Assembly (NCBI GenBank): GCA_017550165.1
Contig: JAFZQH010000015.1
Coordinates: 1 to 64,000, forward strand
DNA length: 64,000 nucleotides
Source: Lachnospiraceae bacterium
GTDB taxonomy: Bacteria; Bacillota; Clostridia; Lachnospirales; Lachnospiraceae
Direction: 5' to 3'
Shown: in pieces, positions 39,796-48,469 of the stretch
Layout of the letters: each line of letters opens with the position of its first letter
Position numbering within the stretch: position 1 is the stretch's first letter
Made by a program: the position numbers and the translations under genes
Notes under the pieces: model-generated
What the model was told of the DNA's origin: nothing
Database searches by the model: none
Seen by the model: only the letters and a program-made list of their open reading frames with translations

Positions 39796-39833
39796 GTTGT
39801 GTCCTCTTTTTCCTTCGTTTGTCAATTATATGT

Positions 39834-39839
39834 ATTATA
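39834..39839 (-). promoter_or_regulatory. Putative -10 box of the two-component operon
   Basis: A perfect TATAAT on the minus strand about 40 bases ahead of the regulator start. A clear -35 box at 17 bases is not seen (TCACGA), so activation may be needed. Confidence 0.45.
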
Positions 39840-39925
39840 GCATAGGATTATGGTATTCGTGAAAAAATCTGTCATATCCTCATTCAAACATAACCATAAT
39901 GTGGATCCGTTGTTCTGTAGGCAAA

Positions 39926-39955
39926 GGGAGCAGTGGGTACGGCAGGGGGTACACC
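39926..39955. repeat. Partial copy of a foldback-element arm
   Basis: The stretch beginning GGGAGCAGTGGG and continuing with CGGCAGGGGGT resembles the left arm of the foldback element at 40302-40332. It lies just before the 74-bp array, so the array is bracketed by two copies of this sequence in the same orientation. Confidence 0.5.
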
Positions 39956-39974
39956 TTCCTGTTTTATGCAAAAA

Positions 39975-40234
39975 TATGCCTCAGACACCCGATTTCTTCT
40001 GATCAGGGCATACTTTTCCGCTCTTCTCGGCTTCTCTTCCTAGGATTGTATGCCCCATTCGTTACTTTTCTCCTAGTTAGGGCATATTTCCTCGCTTTTT
40101 TTCCTCCCTTTTTCAGAGACTGCATGACCCATTTGCTACTTTTCTTCCGGTTAAGGCATATTTTCTCGCTTTTCCTTACTTCTTTTCCTAAGATCATATG
40201 CCTCATTTGTTTCTTTTCATCGAGTCAGGGCATA
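39975..40234. repeat. Four-unit degenerate array with exact 74-bp period
   Basis: Units start at 39975, 40049, 40123 and 40197. Each begins with TATGCC (CATGAC in unit 3) and has GGGCATA or AGGCATA beginning 31 bases later, so the first 38 bases of each unit are bounded by an inverted repeat. The rest of the unit is pyrimidine-rich on the plus strand with a common TCGCTTTT-like core. Units differ by many substitutions but no length change. No cas genes are near and the part between the repeated ends is itself similar between units, so it is not a CRISPR. An open frame on the minus strand crosses it, but a 74-base period shifts frame each unit. Confidence 0.75.
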
Positions 40235-40290
40235 CCTTCAGTTAAAACGAAGACACGAACAGCGCACAAGGGCACGGGGTGCTCGGATTC

Positions 40291-40548
40291 GCGGGGCGCA
40301 GGGGAGCAGTGGGGGCGGCATGGAGGATACCCTTAGTGCTTCGAGAGGTGTATTACCAACGCTCTCCCGTTTAGCCTATTATCAGTCACGCGACCGGGCG
40401 ACAACCGCCATCCATGGCTTTGAGTCGCCCTTTTTGCGCCCTCACGGCGCAAAATCGCTGTGGGTTGTACGGGATAGCGGGGTAATACTACCTCCCTCCA
40501 CAATGCGGGTATCCTCCCTGCCGCCCCCACTGCTCTCCTGCACCCCGC
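40291..40548 (-). repeat. Long foldback element with conserved structured core, copy 1
   Basis: Outer arms of about 75 bases are imperfect inverted repeats: 40291-40360 against 40478-40548. The core, read on the minus strand, has CCGCTATCCCGT, then ACCCACAGCG, a 9-bp hairpin (TTTTGCGCC / GGCGCAAAA), then GGGCGAC / GTCGCCC enclosing GCCATGGATGGC, then CTAAACGGGA closing the inner stem. The same core is found at 50581-50809 with different arm and stem sequences that still pair. It lies directly behind the terminator of the BspA-like gene. No protein is convincingly encoded. Confidence 0.8.
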
Positions 40549-40577
40549 AAAAAAGGCTGTGCCCCGCGGCACAGCCT
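40549..40577 (-). terminator. Rho-independent terminator of the BspA-like gene
   Basis: A 10-bp perfect stem (AGGCTGTGCC / GGCACAGCCT) with a 4-base loop; on the minus strand it is followed by six T residues. It ends the unknown-TIR-BspA transcript. Confidence 0.9.
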
Positions 40578-40599
40578 CTTCCTATTTATGCTATATTTT

Positions 40600-43500
40600 T
40601 TACTTTACGGTCACCTTGCATTTTGCCGTCTTCCCATTAGATGTTTTAACCGTAATGGTAGCTTTTCCTTTTTTCTTTCCTTTTACAACGCCCTTGGAAG
40701 AAACCGTCGCAACCTTTGTATTACCGCTGGTCCATTTCAGCGTCTTATCGGTTACCTTTGAGGGATTAATAGTTGCCTTGAGAGTAACTGTCTTACCCAC
40801 CTTGATACTTACCGTGGTTTTATTAAGCTTAACACTCTTTGCAACAACCGATTGCTTTACCGTCACCTTACAAGTTGCCGTCTTTCCATTAGCAGTCGTA
40901 ACGGTGATAGTAACCGTACCCTTTTTCTTACCAGTAACCACGCCGTTAGATGAAACAGTTGCAATCTTTGTATTGTTGCTTTTCCAAGTAACTGTCTTGT
41001 TTGTCGCATTTGTAGGACTAACCGTCGGCTTTAAAGTTACAGTTTTTCCTGTATATACAGTCGCTTTTGTTTTGTCAAGCTTAACTCCTGTAGCTTTTAC
41101 ATCTTTAGACGTCGTAGCATTGACTGTGATCTTGCAGGTCGCAGTCTTTCCTCCATCAACTGTTTTAACGGTAATAACTGATGTTCCCGCCTTTATTCCT
41201 TTTACATTTCCTTGGGAATCGACTGTTGCAACACCTGTATTGCTGCTTGTCCATGTTACATTCTTGTTATGAGCATTTGATGGAGCAACAGTCGGAACCA
41301 GTTTAATGCTCTTTCCCGCTTCTAGAGTAGCAGAACCTGTATTTAGGCTAACACTTGTCACATAGACAGTTGTATCTACCGTCACCTCGCAAGTTGCAGT
41401 CTTTCCGTTTTTACTCTTTGCCGTAATAGTGGCTGTTCCGTTGCCAACTCCGGTAACCAGTCCTTCTTGGTTTACCGTTGCCACATTTATATTACTGCTT
41501 GTCCATGTGACTGTTTTATCAGTTGCATCACTCGGATTCACGGTTGCGATCAGTTGAAGAGTTTCTTTTCCTTTAAGAGATCCCTTGCTCGTATTCAGCC
41601 TGATTCCCGTTACATAAATTGTGGAATCAACTGTTATCTCACATTTAGCAGTTTTGGAATTAACAGTTTTAACAGTTATTGTCGCCTCGCCATCCATAAT
41701 ACCCAGAACCTCTCCGGATTGGCTTACTGTTGCAACTTCTTCGTTGCTGCTACTCCAGATAACATCAGTATACGTTGCGTCAGACGGAGATATCTTTTCC
41801 TTCAGGCCGAGTTTTTCTCCCGGTTTTATCGTTGCTTCCGTCGTGTCAAGCTTAATACTCTCAACCTTCACAGATAACGAATCATATATCTGTGCACCGC
41901 ATGTGTCCAAATCTCCTATACCGGAGATTGCCTCCCACTGATCCGGTGTTCCGGCATAATCAATCGTATTCAATGCCTCACACCCAGAGAACACTCCTTC
42001 TTCTATTATGGAAACACTTGTTGGGATTGATATTTCTTCTAAATTACTGCAGCCCTTGAAAGCTTCTCCGGCAATACGTGTCACCGATTCCGGAATATCA
42101 ATACTCGTCAAACCGGTGCATCCTTCAAAGGTATTATTCTGGATAATCTCCACACCATCAGGAATAGCAATGCTCTCCAACCCGGAGCATCCGTTAAATG
42201 CATCTCCTCCTATAACAGTCACGCTATCGGGGATACTTATGCGTGTCAAATTGCATCTCCCCTTAAATGCCTCTTCAGGAATTTCCGTTATACCTGCAGG
42301 TATCACTACCGAGGTCAAATTGCTGCATCCATCAAGGATAGCATCCCAAATGACCTTTGAAGCATTGGGAAGAGTAACTGTTGAAACATTGCATCCGCTA
42401 AATGCATTGCTCCCAACAGTCGTCAGTCCCGAAGGAAGTACGATACATTCTATTCCCTCACAATCTTTAAAAGCATTATCCCATAGTGATGTCACACCAC
42501 CTGCAATCGTAACATTCTTTACGCTTGGACATGCCTCCAGAATCTGCTTCCATACATGATTTTGACCGGCATAAAGCACAATAGTTGCTAATTTGCTGCA
42601 CCCGGAAAATGCCTCTGTCCCGATACCTGTCAATTCGCCTTTTATTGTAATTGTTTCAAGACTACTGCATTTGAAAAATGCCCGTTTTCCAATCTCCGTT
42701 ACTTTTTCCGGAAGAGTAATGTCTATCAGTCCGGTGCAGTTATAAAACATATAGTCTGAAATATTGGTAATACTTGATGGGAGCGAAACGCCTGCCAATC
42801 TCGAGCATCCATAAAATGCTTCTTTCCCTATGGATGTTACACTTTCCGGAATAAAAATATCCGTCAGATTAGTGCATCCTAAAAACGCCTCATTACCAAT
42901 GCTTGTTACACCGCTTTCTATGACTGCTTTCTTGACCTTTGACGAATCCCACGGACCATGCCCAGAAAAGTCCGCCATTACGCCATTACCGGTAATGGTA
43001 AGCGTTCCTTCTAAATCAAGTCCCCAATATACATTCTTTCCACCGTTTATTTCCGGGGCACCACAATACCCCCCGGCATATTTATAGTGAATACTGGGAT
43101 TAATCTCTGTTAATGCCGCATCATCTATTCCGGTTATTCTGTCCCATTGACCTATATATCCGTCATAGTATATATCTGTCAGACCACTGCATCCGCTAAA
43201 AGTCCCTGTTCCCAAAGATGTAACTCCAACAGGAACTGTTATGGAAGTCAGTCCCTTGCAGCCCTTAAACGCACTGCCTAACAACGTTTTTATCGTATCC
43301 GGGATAGTATAGCTCCCCTCTAAACCTGCGGGGAAGCAAATTATCTGTTCAACGCTATTATCTACTAACACGCCCTCCCTTACGGTATAGGTGGTATTAT
43401 CCGAATCAACACTGATGCTTGTCAGCTTTTCACAATTCGAAAATGCTCCCGCACCAATGCTTCCCACGTTCTTGGGGATTGAAATAGCCGAGATGCCGGT

Positions 43501-46500
43501 GCACCCTTCAAAAGCTGATGCCCCTATCTCCGTTACTCCAGCTGGGATTGATATACTCGGCAGTCCAGTACATCCCTTTAAAGCATTACTCTCGATCTTT
43601 GCTATACTACCGGGCATCTCAATATCCGTCATCTGGCTGCAACCACTAAAAGCAGATGCCCCTATGCTTGTAATGTTGCTACCTATTACAGCCTTTTTAA
43701 CTAATGAGGAATCCCAAGGACCATGCTCCGCATAAGATTCCATATCCCCGGTTCCGGTAACAGTCAATGTTCCATTGATATCCAGCGTCCAATACAGGTT
43801 TTTTCCATCGTTTATGGTTTTCTTGCCGCAATAGCCTCCCATGTAATGAATGGTCGGGCTCGCCCCGTCTAGAGCTCCACCACTTATTCCTTCAATCGCG
43901 TTCCAACTCGACTCCGAACCATAATAGTATATATCTGCCAGGTTCTCACAACCATTAAATGCTCCTGTTCCTATGGACGTTACGCTAAAGGGAATTGTTA
44001 TATACGTAAGTCCCGTACAGCCCTTGAACGTATCCGCTCCAATACCTGTCAACGTGCCCGGAAGGACAATTCCCGTAAGTTTATCGCACCCCTTAAATGC
44101 TCCTGTCAAAAGAGATTCCACTGTATCAGGAACCGTAAACGTCCCCTCAAAGGATGAAAGGCAGCAAACAACCTTCTTAACGTCCTTATAATACAGGCTC
44201 CCTTCACTTACTTTATATGCAGTATTATCAGGGTCAACTATAATGCTTGTAAGTTTATCACAACAAGAGAAAGCTCCTGCTCCGACACTTGTCACTTTCT
44301 TGGGAATCGTGATTTCTGTCAACTCATTACAACCTACAAAAGCATTTGAACCAACACCTGTCACGTCGCTTCCCATGACAACATTTTTAACTGAAGAGGC
44401 TTCCCATGGGCCATGTTCTGAATAGTCTTCCATATCACCGGAGCCGGTAATGGTCAAGGTTCCGATTCTATCCAACGTCCAATACAGATTCTTCCCGCCA
44501 TTTACAGTCGGTTTGCCACAATAACCTCCATAATAATGGATAGTAGGATTAGCGCCATTCAGTGCATCCCCGGATATTCCCGTAATCGCATTCCAACTGG
44601 ATTCTGATCCATAATAATATATATCTGAGAGGTTGTCGCAGCCGTAAAAACCACTATCACCGATAGCAGATACACTAAAGGGAATTGTGATATATGATAA
44701 TCCGGTACAACCCTTAAAAGCTTCTGCTCCTATGCTCGTTGTAATGCTTGGTATTATTACCTCCGTCATTCCCTTACAGTTCAAAAATGCTCTATCATAA
44801 ATGCTAATGACTGTATCAGGAATAGTAAAACTCCCTTCAAATCCTGCAGGACAACAGATTAACTGCTCTGCATTCTTATCAAGCAACGCTCCTTCACTTG
44901 ATTTATATGAATTATTATCCAAATCTACCGTAATTCTTTCCAACTTCTCACAAGACAGGAACGCATCCGTCCCTATGCTTGTAACATTCTTAGAGAGCCC
45001 TATCTCTGCAAGCCCATTACAACCTTCAAAGGCATTTGCCCCTATAACAGTCACACTCTCAGGAATTGAGATCCTCGTTAGTCCGGCACACCCTTTAAGC
45101 GCTCCTGATCCCAACTTTGTTATACTATCAGGGAGTTCAATAGTCGACATCTGTGCGCATCCAATAAAAGCATTCGCACCAATGCTTGTAATTCCACTTC
45201 CGATAACAACCTTTTTAACCAATGCCGCCGGCCATGGACCGTCCTTCGCAAAATCGTCCATATCACCTGTGCCGGTAACAGCAAGCGTACCATCAAGTTC
45301 AAGCGTCCAATATAATTTCTTTCCGTCATTATCGTCCTTATCTCCGCAGTATCCTCCCACATAATGAACGGTCGGACTTATCCCATTCAACGCTCCATCG
45401 CTGATACCTTCTATTGCATTCCAGCTATCCTCCGATCCGAAATAATAAATATCGGTTATACTATCACAGCCATAAAATGCGTCCGACCCTATGGACGTAA
45501 CACTGAATGGAATAACAATGGATGTCAAACCGCTACAGCCTTTAAATGCCTTTGAATAAACATTTGTCACCGTTTCAGGAATCCGATAAAGACCAGTACG
45601 ACTGCCCGGACACCATATCAGCTCTTCGATGTCCTTATCATATAAAACCCCATCAGTGATCGAATAGTAGTTATTACCTTCCTCCAATACCAGACTTCCG
45701 TTACTGTTCCAATCGGAGAAAGCCCCCGGATCAATATACTGAACATTTTTAGGGAGTGTGATTTCCGTCAGGGCGCTGCACCCTTCAAAAGCGTTTTCTC
45801 TAATCGTTGTAAGACTCTCAGGAAGGATTACGCTTTTAACATTATCACACCCTTTAAAAGTCTCCTTAGGAATAGCCGTAATACCATCAGATATAGTAAG
45901 TACTTTTTCTTTGTCGTTTGCGGAAAGCACCCCTTTCCATGCCTGTTTACTTAAAGAGTTGGTGAGAGTAATATCAGTTAGTTTTTCACACAGGCTAAAT
46001 GCATCGTTGCCTATATAAATTACGCTTCCAGGCAAAGAAATATAAGTCAATTCCCCGCATCCACTAAATGCATCCTTGCCTATGGAATTCGTTCCTATTG
46101 GGAGGGTAATACTTCTTAAACTACTACACTGATTAAAAGAGCCTTCCCCAATATATGCCACCCCGTTAGGAATTGAAATCTCCTTCAAACTGCAGCAACC
46201 GTAAAATGAATTGGCATCAATCGCTTTAAGGGCATCAGGCAACAATACGCTTTCTAATCCCGTACAACCACTAAACACACTGTATTTGCCACTAGATAGT
46301 TTCCCATCACCTAAGACTGTTACTCCCTCTGGAATTATTATTCTTTTAAGGCTAGTACAACCTCTAAACGCGCCATCACCAATTGTCGTTACTTTCGAAA
46401 TAGAGATATCCTCAATGCTTGTACAATTTTCAAATGCTAGTTGACCAATGCTCTCTACTCCTGAGACTGTTATCTCAGATAACAATCCACATCCTGCAAA

Positions 46501-47784
46501 AGCACAATCCCCAATCGTTTTAACGTTATCAGGGATCGATATTTTTGTTAATCCAACGCATCCAGAAAAAACCGATTTATCTATGATTGTCACCGAATCC
46601 GGAATTGCCAAGTTTTTTAGGCCTGTACAGTTGGCAAAAGCACTCATTCCTATGCTCTCAAGTTTTGCTGGCAACTTGACATCTGTTAGACCACTGCAAC
46701 CATAAAATGCGCCGGTTCCTACACTTTTGACTGTATTGGGAATTAAAATGGATTTAAGACCACTGCAATCTGCAAAAGAATTATCACATATACCTGTTGT
46801 CCCTTCAGATATTATCACGCTAAGATTCTTGCACTGAAATGCATGCCATCCAACAACAGATAAACTAGCGGGAATTGTTATACATATATCAGAGCAATAC
46901 TGAAAGGCATTTGAGCCTATATTCGCTAAGTTCTTTGGCAATACGACATTTCTCAAACCCGTACATCCCTTAAATGCGGAATTACCTATGCTGGTTATAC
47001 TCTCGGGAAAAACAACATTTGACAAACCCGTACGATAGGCGAACACCTCATTTCCTATTGTTTTCACAGTGTTTGGAATACTAAAACTCCCGCCAATATC
47101 GTTTGGACATCTTAAAAGCGTTTCCTTATTTTTATCATATAAATAGCCCCCTTCTTCCGACGAAAAGAATTCATTCTCCGGGTCTACGATTATGCTTGTG
47201 AGCTTTTCGCAAAATAATGCATCAACTCCAATAGTTTTAACATTTTTAGGTATTCTAATCTCAGTAAATTTACATAAACTGAATGCACCGTCGTCAATAT
47301 CTATTACGCTTTCTGGGATCGTTATGCCCTCTAAATTATAGCAATCCCAAAATGAACAGTCTCCTATATGAGTCAAACCCTCCTCGATTATAATGTTTTT
47401 CAAACCAGAATGAGCAAACGCATTGTCCCCTATATGGGTTACAGTATTTGGTATGGTAACATCTTTTAATTCTTTGCACGAATCGAATGCAAGCTTTCCA
47501 ATATATGTTACCCCGCTTTCAACAATTACTGTCTTGACTCTTGTTCCGGTATTACCGGTCGTTTCCATAAGAGTCCACGGCGAAGCGTCAAAATTGTAAT
47601 CATACATTTCTCCTGTTCCGCTGATAGTCAATATTCCCCCATCATCCAACTTCCATGTCAGATTATCACCACATGTTCCGCCAGCCGCTGCTTCAACTCT
47701 ACCAGGCACACACAAAACGAGTGTATATACGCACAATAAACCAAACAGAATATGTTTTAAACAAAGCTTGTTCATTACTTTCAT
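40600..47784 (-). CDS. Giant BspA-like LRR surface protein with Ig-like domains
   Basis: 2394 residues with a signal peptide (hydrophobic about 11-28, ending near VEAAA). Dozens of LRR_5/BspA-type repeats of about 23 residues (pattern LTSIxIPxSVTxIGxxAFxGC) fill most of the protein. Five larger modules begin with a GGYCG...YWTLD...GTLTITGxGDM block (first one variant), at residues near 34, 811, 1085, 1313 and 1571. Five Big_2 Ig-like domains (about 1970-2394) end the protein. No LPXTG, S-layer homology or choline-binding anchor is seen. BspA proteins bind host or bacterial surfaces; secretion is clear, target unknown. The ribosome site AAGGAG lies inside the last codons of the TIR gene, so translation is coupled to it. 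Confidence 0.92.
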   Translation of the reverse strand: MKVMNKLCLKHILFGLLCVYTLVLCVPGRVEAAAGGTCGDNLTWKLDDGGILTISGTGEMYDYNFDASPWTLMETTGNTGTRVKTVIVESGVTYIGKLAFDSCKELKDVTIPNTVTHIGDNAFAHSGLKNIIIEEGLTHIGDCSFWDCYNLEGITIPESVIDIDDGAFSLCKFTEIRIPKNVKTIGVDALFCEKLTSIIVDPENEFFSSEEGGYLYDKNKETLLRCPNDIGGSFSIPNTVKTIGNEVFAYRTGLSNVVFPESITSIGNSAFKGCTGLRNVVLPKNLANIGSNAFQYCSDICITIPASLSVVGWHAFQCKNLSVIISEGTTGICDNSFADCSGLKSILIPNTVKSVGTGAFYGCSGLTDVKLPAKLESIGMSAFANCTGLKNLAIPDSVTIIDKSVFSGCVGLTKISIPDNVKTIGDCAFAGCGLLSEITVSGVESIGQLAFENCTSIEDISISKVTTIGDGAFRGCTSLKRIIIPEGVTVLGDGKLSSGKYSVFSGCTGLESVLLPDALKAIDANSFYGCCSLKEISIPNGVAYIGEGSFNQCSSLRSITLPIGTNSIGKDAFSGCGELTYISLPGSVIYIGNDAFSLCEKLTDITLTNSLSKQAWKGVLSANDKEKVLTISDGITAIPKETFKGCDNVKSVILPESLTTIRENAFEGCSALTEITLPKNVQYIDPGAFSDWNSNGSLVLEEGNNYYSITDGVLYDKDIEELIWCPGSRTGLYRIPETVTNVYSKAFKGCSGLTSIVIPFSVTSIGSDAFYGCDSITDIYYFGSEDSWNAIEGISDGALNGISPTVHYVGGYCGDKDDNDGKKLYWTLELDGTLAVTGTGDMDDFAKDGPWPAALVKKVVIGSGITSIGANAFIGCAQMSTIELPDSITKLGSGALKGCAGLTRISIPESVTVIGANAFEGCNGLAEIGLSKNVTSIGTDAFLSCEKLERITVDLDNNSYKSSEGALLDKNAEQLICCPAGFEGSFTIPDTVISIYDRAFLNCKGMTEVIIPSITTSIGAEAFKGCTGLSYITIPFSVSAIGDSGFYGCDNLSDIYYYGSESSWNAITGISGDALNGANPTIHYYGGYCGKPTVNGGKNLYWTLDRIGTLTITGSGDMEDYSEHGPWEASSVKNVVMGSDVTGVGSNAFVGCNELTEITIPKKVTSVGAGAFSCCDKLTSIIVDPDNTAYKVSEGSLYYKDVKKVVCCLSSFEGTFTVPDTVESLLTGAFKGCDKLTGIVLPGTLTGIGADTFKGCTGLTYITIPFSVTSIGTGAFNGCENLADIYYYGSESSWNAIEGISGGALDGASPTIHYMGGYCGKKTINDGKNLYWTLDINGTLTVTGTGDMESYAEHGPWDSSLVKKAVIGSNITSIGASAFSGCSQMTDIEMPGSIAKIESNALKGCTGLPSISIPAGVTEIGASAFEGCTGISAISIPKNVGSIGAGAFSNCEKLTSISVDSDNTTYTVREGVLVDNSVEQIICFPAGLEGSYTIPDTIKTLLGSAFKGCKGLTSITVPVGVTSLGTGTFSGCSGLTDIYYDGYIGQWDRITGIDDAALTEINPSIHYKYAGGYCGAPEINGGKNVYWGLDLEGTLTITGNGVMADFSGHGPWDSSKVKKAVIESGVTSIGNEAFLGCTNLTDIFIPESVTSIGKEAFYGCSRLAGVSLPSSITNISDYMFYNCTGLIDITLPEKVTEIGKRAFFKCSSLETITIKGELTGIGTEAFSGCSKLATIVLYAGQNHVWKQILEACPSVKNVTIAGGVTSLWDNAFKDCEGIECIVLPSGLTTVGSNAFSGCNVSTVTLPNASKVIWDAILDGCSNLTSVVIPAGITEIPEEAFKGRCNLTRISIPDSVTVIGGDAFNGCSGLESIAIPDGVEIIQNNTFEGCTGLTSIDIPESVTRIAGEAFKGCSNLEEISIPTSVSIIEEGVFSGCEALNTIDYAGTPDQWEAISGIGDLDTCGAQIYDSLSVKVESIKLDTTEATIKPGEKLGLKEKISPSDATYTDVIWSSSNEEVATVSQSGEVLGIMDGEATITVKTVNSKTAKCEITVDSTIYVTGIRLNTSKGSLKGKETLQLIATVNPSDATDKTVTWTSSNINVATVNQEGLVTGVGNGTATITAKSKNGKTATCEVTVDTTVYVTSVSLNTGSATLEAGKSIKLVPTVAPSNAHNKNVTWTSSNTGVATVDSQGNVKGIKAGTSVITVKTVDGGKTATCKITVNATTSKDVKATGVKLDKTKATVYTGKTVTLKPTVSPTNATNKTVTWKSNNTKIATVSSNGVVTGKKKGTVTITVTTANGKTATCKVTVKQSVVAKSVKLNKTTVSIKVGKTVTLKATINPSKVTDKTLKWTSGNTKVATVSSKGVVKGKKKGKATITVKTSNGKTAKCKVTVK

Positions 47785-47791
47785 AAATCAA

Positions 47792-48454
47792 CTATCTCCT
47801 TCGTAACGAATAACCTGCAGCTACCAGTTCTGTCCTTAACTGTCCCTCTACCTCTTTTACGTGATCTTGAAACTGAAATCGCTTTATCCCATCAATATCA
47901 GAAGGCAATTCTATTGTATGTGCCTGTTTTATAAGAATAGCTACGCGCTTTCTTCCCAATGCTTCATAAAGCATTCCCAACTCAAAGACAACATTTTGTC
48001 TCATTCGGGCTCTTGCCTGCTTTTCTTCATTTAATAGATACCCCACATCGTCTGGAGTAGCTAACACAATACCATAATTAACTTCTTGAATACACCTCTC
48101 CAGTTGTTCAATAATCGTTTCTCCTTGTGCAGGCTCGTCTGATAAAAAAACCGGAATGACATCAAATCTTTCTAGGATAGCCTCCAGCTCATTCTTTGCC
48201 GTCTCATCATGGCCATAAACAACAAAAAGCTTGTTTGCGAATAACCTGCCTGGAGCCACACTTTTTAGAAATTCCATAATAGATTCCTTTTCTTTTCCCC
48301 GGCACCAATACTTGCCTTCTTCATTAATAAAAACAGTTCCTCCGTGTGTCAGCTTATATTTATAACCAGTTTTCCTATAAATCCCTTCTAAGGCAATTGA
48401 ATATCCATTATTTTTTAATACACCTTTTATTATTCTTTTATATGATTTATTCAC
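47792..48454 (-). CDS. TIR-domain (CAP12/PYCTIR-type) protein
   Basis: 220 residues from a GTG start with GGGGAC upstream. Residues 1-70 form a small unassigned N-terminal domain. Residues about 75-215 match the TIR-like nucleotide-binding family PF10137: LFVVYGHD, a GETIIEQLE helix, YGIVLATPDD, and RQNVVFELGML with the putative catalytic Glu158. This family includes the NAD-degrading effectors of CBASS and Pycsar phage defence. No cyclase gene is adjacent here. It follows the HTH-containing unknown gene by 15 bases and is coupled to the BspA-like gene. Base composition is AT-richer than the housekeeping genes, suggesting transfer. Confidence 0.87.
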   Translation of the reverse strand: MNKSYKRIIKGVLKNNGYSIALEGIYRKTGYKYKLTHGGTVFINEEGKYWCRGKEKESIMEFLKSVAPGRLFANKLFVVYGHDETAKNELEAILERFDVIPVFLSDEPAQGETIIEQLERCIQEVNYGIVLATPDDVGYLLNEEKQARARMRQNVVFELGMLYEALGRKRVAILIKQAHTIELPSDIDGIKRFQFQDHVKEVEGQLRTELVAAGYSLRRR

Positions 48455-48469
48455 AGCTAATCGTCCCCA

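Noticed and set aside
40003-40206. 67-residue open frame on the minus strand across the 74-bp array
   Set aside because: The repeat period is 74 bases, so the frame changes in each unit; the basic Lys/Arg-rich translation is a result of purine-rich repeats and there is no conserved start or ribosome site.
39975-40234. CRISPR array
   Set aside because: Period is constant, but the supposed spacers are similar to each other, repeats are degenerate, and no cas gene is present.
40291-40548. Retron or group II intron RNA
   Set aside because: Long inverted arms recalled msr-msd, but there is no reverse transcriptase gene near either copy and no intron domain V-like motif.
40333-40572. 79-residue open frame on the minus strand in the first foldback element
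   Set aside because: The part shared with the second element (SHGWRLS... and LNG) follows the conserved RNA core; surrounding codons differ because of stem changes. It is better explained by the structured element.
40559-41272. 237-residue hydrophobic open frame antisense to the Ig-like domains
   Set aside because: It is the antisense of repeated Val/Thr/Lys codons in the Big_2 domains and has no independent support.
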